Shown: one piece after another, positions 58,360 to 64,000 of the stretch
How positions within the stretch are numbered: the stretch's first letter is position 1
How the letters are laid out: each line of letters opens with the position of its first letter
Source: Methylobacterium brachythecii
Lineage (GTDB): Bacteria > Pseudomonadota > Alphaproteobacteria > Rhizobiales > Beijerinckiaceae
Length of the DNA stretch: 64,000 nt
Assembly (NCBI RefSeq): GCF_014196345.1
Contig: NZ_JACIDN010000004.1
Span: 434,001-498,000 of the forward strand
Direction: 5' to 3'
The notes under the pieces: model-generated
Database searches by the model: none
Told to the model about the DNA's origin: nothing
The model's input: only the letters and a program-made list of their open reading frames with translations
Program-made: the position numbers and the translations under genes

Positions 58360-58962
58360 ATGCCTCCCTTCGATCCCGCCCAGGTCGCCCAGTATCCCGC
58401 CGCGATCGGCTGCGACGAGGTCGGCCGCGGCGCCCTGTGCGGGCCGGTGATGGTCGCGGCGGTCTGGTTCAACCCGCTCCTGTTTCCGCCGCACCTGTTC
58501 GCACGGCTCGACGACAGCAAGCGTCTCGACCGGACGGCGCGCGAGATGCTGAGCCCGCTGATCCGCGCCCATGCCCGGGTCGCCCTCGCCGCTGCCTCGT
58601 GCGGGCTTGTCGACCGCATCAACGTGCGCGCCGCGACCCTCGATGCCATGCGCCGCGCCGTGACGCGGCTCGGGGTTGAGGCGCCGGTTCTCGTCGACGG
58701 GCGCGACCTGGTGCCGGGGCTCGCCCTGCCCTGCCGCGCGGTTGTGGGGGGCGACCGGCTGGTGCCACAGGTCGCCGCCGCCTCGATCGTCGCCAAGGTC
58801 TGCCGGGATGAGCTGATGCGGCGGCTGGCGCTGCGCCATCCGGCCTATGCCTGGGAGCGCAATGTTGGCTACGGCACGGCGGCCCATCTCGCCGGGTTGA
58901 CCGCGCGCGGGCGCAGCCCGCATCACCGCGTGAGTTATACGAGACGCTTTCGAGGGCCATAG
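58360..58962 (+). CDS. rnhB: Ribonuclease HII
   Basis: A 200-residue RNase HII, which removes ribonucleotides from DNA and RNA primers. The active-site Asp19-Glu20 lie in GCDEVGRGALCGPV, the next Asp is Asp113 in VLVDGRD, and the last lies in AKVCRDELMRRL. GRSPHHRVSYTRRF at the C-terminus is typical. The motif GALCGPV departs a little from the more common GPLAGPV. The ATG at 58360 was chosen. Confidence 0.93.
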   Translation: MPPFDPAQVAQYPAAIGCDEVGRGALCGPVMVAAVWFNPLLFPPHLFARLDDSKRLDRTAREMLSPLIRAHARVALAAASCGLVDRINVRAATLDAMRRAVTRLGVEAPVLVDGRDLVPGLALPCRAVVGGDRLVPQVAAASIVAKVCRDELMRRLALRHPAYAWERNVGYGTAAHLAGLTARGRSPHHRVSYTRRFRGP

Positions 58963-59379
58963 CCTCATTCGGGCGCACATTGCGGGATCCGGATCCCGGA
59001 AAATATTTCGCGGCGTCGGCGTTCTAGCAGTCGAAATCCGACACTTGGTACCCGACCTTCGCGTCGGTGATGGGTGAGTTTTTTCCCGTCTGCTTTCGGG
59101 CAACGAACTTGGAAAAGCGGACGCTCACGCCGGAAATGACGACAGGCGGCTTCGCGCCCGTTCCGGTTATTCACGCCGATGCACCGACTACCAAAAGCAG
59201 TCATTCCTGCACGCGGCTGCCGCGGCGGCTACGGTGGCTTTTTGAAGCCAACGTCCAAGTTTCCAGAAGCCTATTAGTCGGCAGCTCCAATTTGTCTTCA
59301 GCACAGGCTTATCAGGGTGCGGTCGGAACCAGTCGACCCGCTGGAAGGCTTCCCTCCTACGTCAGAGCGGGAGACAACC
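58963..59379. other. Intergenic region downstream of rnhB
   Basis: 417 bases with no gene I can support. GC content is lower than in the flanking genes. Presumably holds the promoter of the small plus-strand gene that starts at 59380. Confidence 0.4.
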
Positions 59380-59688
59380 ATGATCACCGACAAGACCACG
59401 CCGTCCGAGACAGTGACACGCGATGACGACGACGTCGGAAAGCTCGGGTCGCCCGCGGTTGCGGGTGGCCGGCAGACGGCGCAGCAGGAAGACATCACCA
59501 ATATGAGTGCCAAGGGTCGTTCGGACAACGATCGGCAGAAGGACCGGGACGGTTTACAGCACGACGCCGGCAGGAACCCCGTTCCGGTCGGCGGGTCGTC
59601 CGGCGGCCATTCCGACCAGAAATCCGCATCGGGTAACGGCGAGAAGGTTGCCCACGGGCACTACAAGGTTGAGAAGGAGCGGGATTAG
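59380..59688 (+). CDS. Small hydrophilic, probably disordered protein
   Basis: A 102-residue protein rich in Asp, Gly, Lys, Gln and Ser, with no hydrophobic segment and no Cys (MITDKTTPSETVTRDDDD, GGRQTAQQEDITNMS). The GGGAGAC before the ATG is a fair ribosome site. Such proteins are often stress-induced in Methylobacterium, but this is not shown. Its 3' end overlaps the next, convergent gene by 4 bases. Confidence 0.6.
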   Translation: MITDKTTPSETVTRDDDDVGKLGSPAVAGGRQTAQQEDITNMSAKGRSDNDRQKDRDGLQHDAGRNPVPVGGSSGGHSDQKSASGNGEKVAHGHYKVEKERD

Positions 59689-60170
59689 GGCTCGCCGCCT
59701 TGCTCCGAAAGGTCGGCGTACCACTCCGCATAGGACGTGTTCTCGACCAGGCGGCGGTTCTGGTCAGGAGCACCGTCGGTCCACCAGACAGGACCGCGTT
59801 CGCCGAGCCCACGCTTGGCGCGGTCGACCTGGGCTCGGGCCTCGGCCATGGCGTCCACATTGTCCGTGCGTTTGGCCGCCTTCACCCCCCGGCGCCCGTC
59901 CATGAGCTCATGCACCAGCCGATCCCGCTCTGCCGGCTCGAGATCCGGGCGCTGCCGCCTCCAAAGCCGGCCGCGCACTACGATGTAGCGACCGTCCGGT
60001 GTCTGATCCGCTGAAAAGGGCGGCACGATATCCCTCTTGGACTTGCCGCCCTTCTTGCCAAGCTCGGCTTGCGCGGGCGACGAGGTCCGTGGTTTCGACT
60101 TGCCCTCGTGACTCGCCTCGGCATTGGCTTTCTTGGCCGTTTCGCTGCCGTGGCCCTTCTTCTCGGTCAT
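59685..60170 (-). CDS. Conserved hypothetical basic protein
   Basis: A 161-residue protein. The first 45 residues are Lys- and Ser-rich and probably disordered; the core, DGRYIVVRGRLWRRQRPDLEPAERDRLVHELMDGRR, and a later AMAEARAQVDRAKRGLGERGPVWWTDGAPD segment form a conserved domain that I know only from uncharacterised Rhizobiales proteins. Nucleic-acid binding is possible from the charge. Function unknown. Confidence 0.7.
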   Translation of the reverse strand: MTEKKGHGSETAKKANAEASHEGKSKPRTSSPAQAELGKKGGKSKRDIVPPFSADQTPDGRYIVVRGRLWRRQRPDLEPAERDRLVHELMDGRRGVKAAKRTDNVDAMAEARAQVDRAKRGLGERGPVWWTDGAPDQNRRLVENTSYAEWYADLSEQGGEP

Positions 60171-60474
60171 GCCGGCTCACCTGGATCATGCGGCAGCAAT
60201 CGAGCTGATGTGGCGGCGGTTCCTCGACGAGGAGTTCAGTTCATTTGGACGACCACTCTGCCGACATAGGCGGGGCATGAGCCATACACGCGAGCGCTTT
60301 GGCCGCTATCCGTGGCGGGCGGCCCGGGCGCGTTGCACCAGTGGCCGGATCTGACGGGTTGGATGCCAACCTTTACATTTTGGCCGTGCCGAGGTTTGTT
60401 GCTGCTCCTTAGAATGGCTGCACGACAGCCAGATGGAGACGGGGATCTCAACCCTGGACCGTGGGTAGGGAGCA
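60171..60474. other. Intergenic region upstream of the B12-domain regulator
   Basis: 304 bases without a supported gene; two short overlapping ORFs have no family character. It holds the promoters of two divergent genes. Confidence 0.4.
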
Positions 60475-61359
60475 ATGCTGGATTTTGGACCATCCCACCA
60501 TGGGTGGGCCGACCTGCTGACAACCGAGATCGCGGAAGCTGCAGGTGTCAGAGAGGACTACGCGCGACGGCGTTCTGCCGAAAACGCGCGCGAGCGAACC
60601 TTGGCCCTCGGCCGGGTTATCCAAGCCGAAATCATCCCGCGCTTGATGCTGCTCGACCGACGCGAGCAGCGCGTACAACCGGACGCCTTGCCAAAGCTCG
60701 AGACGGAGGCCGTGGCAGCATTCACAGATCTTGTGCTTGCCCACGATGTGACTGCTCTGATGGAGGCTTTCGGGGCCCTCATGACACGGGGCTATGCGGC
60801 GGATGATCTGTTCCTAGACCTGCTCGCGCCCTCTGCCGCGCTGCTGGGACGCATGTGGGACGATGACCTGTGCGACTTCATCGAGGTCACAGCGGGACTG
60901 GCTCAGTTGCAGTTCCTTCTAGCCGCATTCCGCACAGACGGCGGCATCGCGCCTTTCGATGATAAGCGCCGGGTTCTTCTGATGGGCGCACCGGGCGAGC
61001 AGCACACCTTCGGTTTGGCGATCGTTGAACAGTTCATGCGAAAGGCTGGCTGGCACGTCGTTAGCGGCCTTGCTTCCAGTCCCCAGAAGATTGCTGAACT
61101 GGTCAACGGACAGTGGTTTGCCGTGGTGGGCCTTACACTGAGTCGTGAAACCCACCTCGCTCAATTGGCTGCTTCAATTCGCAATGTGCGGCTGGCATCG
61201 TGCAACCCTTCGATCGGGGTCATGGTCGGTGGGCCGGTCTTCCTTGAGCATCCGAAATTCGTCAAGCAGGTCGGCGCAGACGCTTCAGCCGTCGACGCGC
61301 CGACGGCGGTTCTGCTCGCCCAACGGCTGCTATCTTATAAACATAACGCGCTGCCTTGA
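60475..61359 (+). CDS. AerR/PpaA-like cobalamin-binding-domain regulator
   Basis: A 294-residue protein. The N-terminal 70 residues are variable, a four-helix B12-cap region (residues 80-150: VAAFTDLVLAHD, YAADDLFLDLLAPSAALLGRMWDDD, DFIEVTAGLAQLQFLL) precedes a Rossmann-like B12 domain (RRVLLMGAPGEQHTFGLAIVEQF, VVGLTLSRETHLAQL, IGVMVGGPVFLEHP). GEQHTFG carries the axial-His-like residue. Such proteins (PpaA, AerR) are light- and oxygen-linked antirepressors of photosynthesis genes. No photosynthesis gene is in the window, so its target is unknown. Confidence 0.82.
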   Translation: MLDFGPSHHGWADLLTTEIAEAAGVREDYARRRSAENARERTLALGRVIQAEIIPRLMLLDRREQRVQPDALPKLETEAVAAFTDLVLAHDVTALMEAFGALMTRGYAADDLFLDLLAPSAALLGRMWDDDLCDFIEVTAGLAQLQFLLAAFRTDGGIAPFDDKRRVLLMGAPGEQHTFGLAIVEQFMRKAGWHVVSGLASSPQKIAELVNGQWFAVVGLTLSRETHLAQLAASIRNVRLASCNPSIGVMVGGPVFLEHPKFVKQVGADASAVDAPTAVLLAQRLLSYKHNALP

Positions 61360-61518
61360 GGTCGGAATAGCGGCGCTCCCGACCGACATGGGAGCCAAGC
61401 GCCGTCAACGCCTGCCGCGGCTGTTGGGCTCGTAAGACCAATAGGCTGCGGCGGCCAACAACGCTCTCATCATTCCATTCCTAGCGCAATCCGCGCATGC
61501 GGTTCTGAAAGCCACCTT

Positions 61519-62418
61519 ATGCGCCGCAAGGCTGCCGTCGTGGTCGGGATTGGGCCAGGTCTTGGACTAGCGATCGCTCGCCGCTTCGTTCGTGAGGACT
61601 TTTCTGTGGTCGGGTTGGCCCGTGCGCCCGACAAGCTGCAGCGTGAACTTGGCATCGAAGTCCGCGAAGCGGATGCTGCCAATCCCGAAACGCTAAACGG
61701 CGCGCTTCGCGAGATCGAAGCCGATCGTGGGCCCGTCGAGGTCTTAGTTTATAACGCCTATAGAGCGAGCTTCGGACTGCCAGGTTGCCTAGCAGTGGAC
61801 GAGCTTGAGACAGATCTGCAAGTGAATGTCGTTGGAGCTTATGCGGCAGCCCGAATAATGCACGAGCTAACGGCTGCGCGCGGACGGGGAAGCATCTTGC
61901 TAACTGGTGGAGGCCTCGCTTTCGATCCACGTGCTTGGCTCTGTGCTTTCTCGCTATCTGCAGGGAAAGCCGCGTTGCGAAATCTTGCCTATTCATTGTC
62001 AGAGGCGTTTAAGGCCGATGGAGTGGCCGTTGCAACAGTGACCATTGCTGGCAGGATCCAGGAAGGCACGCTCATCGCGCCGGATTTGATCGCCGAAGCA
62101 TTTTGGCGCCTTCACGTCGAAGGCGTGAATGCCGGTCCAGAGCTGCACTTGGACCACCGTGTGGGGGCCGATCAGACGGCCGGCATTCGCTCGACACAGT
62201 GGCTCGGGAGACGGGCTTCGCCGACCGGGAACGGATGCGGCGGGCCTTCCTGCGGGCGTTCGGTCAGCCACCCCAGGTCATCCGACGCAGCGTCCGTCAT
62301 CACGAGCCTGGCCAGACCGCTTGAGCCGTCCATGGGAGAGATCGCGCTGGAGGTGCAGGCCTCTCCCCCAGCAACTTCCAAGCCGGTGTCGCCGGCCGCC
62401 TTGCACGTGTCTGACTGA
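61519..62418 (+). CDS. Atypical short-chain dehydrogenase with an aberrant C-terminal extension
   Basis: The first about 215 residues are an SDR: cofactor motif VVGIGPGLGLAIARRF, a VYNAYRAS region in place of the usual NNAG, and LSAGKAALRNL, where the usual YxxxK catalytic pair is replaced by LxxxK, as in a known divergent SDR group. After HVEGVNAGPELHLDHR the sequence loses all SDR character: it is an out-of-frame reading through an AraC-type stump, to a stop at 62418. The gene is probably 3'-truncated and fused to foreign sequence. Confidence 0.7.
   Translation: MRRKAAVVVGIGPGLGLAIARRFVREDFSVVGLARAPDKLQRELGIEVREADAANPETLNGALREIEADRGPVEVLVYNAYRASFGLPGCLAVDELETDLQVNVVGAYAAARIMHELTAARGRGSILLTGGGLAFDPRAWLCAFSLSAGKAALRNLAYSLSEAFKADGVAVATVTIAGRIQEGTLIAPDLIAEAFWRLHVEGVNAGPELHLDHRVGADQTAGIRSTQWLGRRASPTGNGCGGPSCGRSVSHPRSSDAASVITSLARPLEPSMGEIALEVQASPPATSKPVSPAALHVSD
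62187..62324 (+). pseudogene. C-terminal stump of an AraC-family regulator
   Basis: In frame +1 relative to the SDR reading, 45 codons give SLDTVARETGFADRERMRRA followed by FLRAFGQPPQVIRR and a stop at 62324. This is the second helix-turn-helix of the GlxA/FtrA-type AraC regulators. No N-terminal part is present. Its 5' end lies inside the SDR reading frame, which marks a recombination junction near 62150-62190. Confidence 0.8.
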
Positions 62419-62562
62419 GGCTGCGCCGACGCCTCCTGCTTGGACAACCCACCGTTTTCGCAGCGGAACGTCCGCTCACGGGCTGGGCAGCAAAGCCTGC
62501 TTTCCACCCTTGTTGGACGAAGGGGGTAGGTGCGATGGCCAAATTGGCCGCCGAGGTGAATG

Positions 62563-62712
62563 TCAGATGTCGGTCTGCTCGGACATCACCAACGCATCGT
62601 CTGCTTCGACCCCGAGATAGCGTACCATGCTCTCAAGCTTCGTGTGCCCCAGCAGCAGCTGGCAGGCGCGCAGGTTCTTCCCGCGCACTGCGTAAGTTTC
62701 CCGAAAGCGGAC
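62563..62712 (-). pseudogene. C-terminal stump of a tyrosine recombinase/integrase
   Basis: Forty-nine codons after an in-frame TAG read VRFRETYAVRGKNLRACQ, then LLLGHTKLESMVRYLGVE and a short tail ending SEQTDI. The LLGHTKLES box with its catalytic His and the nucleophile Tyr in VRYLG are those of XerC/D-type integrases of mobile elements. The N-terminal and central parts are missing. It is evidence of a former mobile element in this spot. Confidence 0.8.
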
Positions 62713-62889
62713 CTAAGCCTAGGACATCGTACAGCGAACAATGGCCGCGAAGCAGCCGGCTGACGCCGGCCGCAAGCAATTTTCCTAGATTGGCTAACAG
62801 ATTGCCGATCCCATTGCTCCGCTTCATTAACGATCATGACGCGTTGCACGAAATAGAGATCTGCCGTTGGCGCTCATTGCTGCGAATGG

Positions 62890-64000
62890 TCAGTTTGGCA
62901 TCGGCCTCGGTCCTGCCTTGGCGATGCGGACGGGGATCGCCTTCGCCGCTGGCGTCTTAGCCTGCTCGTCGTGATGAGAGAGCGGGATGAGCACGTTCAT
63001 CTCGGGATAGTAGCCCCCGCAATTGCCCTCCGGGATGCTGTATTTGACCACTCTGAGCCCCTTCACGGCTCGCACATACTCGTCGTTGGACTCCGTGACG
63101 ACGTCGACGGTATCGCCGTCCGCGAGGTCGAGCCGGGCGATGTCGACCTCGTTCATAAACAGCACCTGCCGGGTGCCTTTCACCCCGCGAAAGCGATCGT
63201 GATAGCCGTAGACTGTGGTGTTGAACTGGTCGTTCGAGCGTAGCGTGATCAGGTCGAGCACGTCTGCGTGCCGGGCCGGCATGTCAGGATCCTCGTCGAG
63301 GCCCTGAGGCACGACGAAATTGGCCTTGCCCGTTTCGGTATCCCAGCGACGCTCGCGCGCGGCGAGCGGCTTGTGGGTGCCGCCCGGCTCGAACAGACGC
63401 GCGTTGAAATCCTTGAACACCATCGGATAGGTCGCCTCGATGGCGTCGCGCACCTTGGCGTAGTCGCCGACCCACGCATCCCAGTCGACCTTGGGGTTCG
63501 GCGGCAGGGTTGCCTTGGCGATGCCCGCGACGATCCAGGGCTCTGAGCGCACGTGATCGCTCACCGGTTTGGTGACGCCGACAGAACCGTGGAAGCAGGA
63601 GGTTGAATCTTCCATCGAGACCGCCTGCGGACCAGCCGCCTGCTCGTCGATCTCGATCCGTCCGAGGCAGGGCAGGATGTAGGCGACCGCGCCGTTGACG
63701 AGGTGAGACCGGTTGAGCTTGGTCGAGACCTGCACGGTCAGACGCATGCTGCGCCAAGCTTCCTCCATCCGCTCCGTATCAGGAATCGCGCGCACGAAAT
63801 TGCCGCCGAGGCCAATGAAGGCCTTCACGCTTCCAGCGATGATGCCCTCGCAGGCCTCGACCGTGTTCAGGCCCTTATCGCGCGGCGGCTCGAAGCCGTA
63901 GAGGTCGGCGAGTCTGTCGAGGGGCACCAGCTCCGGTTTCTCGGCGATGCCGACGGTGCGCTGGCCCTGCACGTTGGAATGACCGCGGACCGGGCAGAGC
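62890..64000 (-). CDS. Molybdopterin oxidoreductase alpha subunit, FdhF/YdeP type, 3' part
   Basis: The C-terminal 370 residues of a formate-dehydrogenase-like molybdoprotein; the gene extends past the right edge (in-frame CPVRGHSNVQG just inside the boundary is the family motif). Further marks are GLGGNFVRAIPDTERMEEAW, TKLNRSHLVNG, ILPCLGRIEID, RSNDQFNTTVYG and the C-terminal IPEGNCGGYYPEMNVLIPLS. This is the YdeP/Fdh4A branch; in M. extorquens a member of this branch is the formate dehydrogenase FDH4. The symbol is withheld because the N-terminus is not seen. Confidence 0.88.
   Translation of the reverse strand, partial: LCPVRGHSNVQGQRTVGIAEKPELVPLDRLADLYGFEPPRDKGLNTVEACEGIIAGSVKAFIGLGGNFVRAIPDTERMEEAWRSMRLTVQVSTKLNRSHLVNGAVAYILPCLGRIEIDEQAAGPQAVSMEDSTSCFHGSVGVTKPVSDHVRSEPWIVAGIAKATLPPNPKVDWDAWVGDYAKVRDAIEATYPMVFKDFNARLFEPGGTHKPLAARERRWDTETGKANFVVPQGLDEDPDMPARHADVLDLITLRSNDQFNTTVYGYHDRFRGVKGTRQVLFMNEVDIARLDLADGDTVDVVTESNDEYVRAVKGLRVVKYSIPEGNCGGYYPEMNVLIPLSHHDEQAKTPAAKAIPVRIAKAGPRPMPN

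Noticed and set aside
59324..59350. GGAAC motif upstream of the small hydrophilic gene as a general-stress (EcfG) promoter
   Set aside because: At the proper spacing the second element reads GCTT or GGCT and not CGTT, so only the first half matches.

Overview
The window looks like a chromosomal segment of a high-GC alphaproteobacterial methylotroph of the Methylobacterium/Methylorubrum type. The strongest evidence is a complete block of serine-cycle genes on the minus strand (45618-55804: sgaA, hprA, mtdA, fch, mtkA, mtkB, ppc, mclA). Gene order and protein lengths agree with what is known for Methylobacterium extorquens. An AerR/PpaA-like cobalamin-domain regulator (60475-61359) also fits a facultative methylotroph that carries photosynthesis genes.

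Region 1 (1-14019, all plus strand) is one long nitrogen-scavenging run. It holds the 3' end of urtB, then urtC-urtD-urtE, a MetX-like alpha/beta hydrolase, fmdA (formamidase), fmdB, an FmdC-like porin, amiE (aliphatic amidase), and urease ureD-ureAB-ureC-ureE-ureF-ureG with a fused gamma/beta subunit. Together these would take up short amides and urea and release ammonia, plus formate, carboxylates or CO2. Region 2 (14066-16982, minus) supplies nickel logic: NikR, a TonB-dependent receptor and a small His-rich secreted protein. Region 3 (17289-22678, plus) holds a NarL-type two-component pair, a cytosine-deaminase-like amidohydrolase, a DUF1097 membrane protein and a gamma-glutamyltransferase-fold enzyme.

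Region 4 (22943-30305) is the most interesting part. Divergent from an IclR regulator (bhcR) lie four genes that match the beta-hydroxyaspartate cycle: bhcA (aspartate-glyoxylate aminotransferase), bhcB (beta-hydroxyaspartate dehydratase), bhcC (beta-hydroxyaspartate aldolase) and bhcD (iminosuccinate reductase). They would turn two glyoxylate into oxaloacetate without carbon loss. The window therefore encodes two glyoxylate-handling routes, this cycle and the serine cycle, about 16 kb apart. Beside the cluster is the C-terminal stump of a further class V aminotransferase, a 38-residue coupled ORF and a 2-oxoglutarate/Fe dioxygenase.

Region 5 (30471-35406, minus) has nitrilase, mandelate-racemase-type enolase, secreted HbpS-like protein, periplasmic asparaginase and an alpha/beta hydrolase. 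Region 6 (35524-44775) is mixed: FkbM methyltransferase, SfsA, CinA-type domain protein, three Tad-type pseudopilin genes with a possible CtrA box, an FNT channel, a double-barrel outer-membrane protein and small proteins. Region 7 (44849-55804) is a LysE exporter and the serine-cycle block, with two copies of a long palindromic repeat between genes.

Region 8 (56421-64000) has an LpxH-like phosphoesterase coupled to a glycosyltransferase, RNase HII, two small hydrophilic proteins and the B12-type regulator. It ends in a scarred stretch: an SDR whose 3' end runs out of frame into an AraC-family stump, and the C-terminal stump of a tyrosine recombinase. These sit next to the 3' part of a molybdopterin formate-dehydrogenase-like gene. 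I saw no tRNA, rRNA, CRISPR array or intact insertion sequence.
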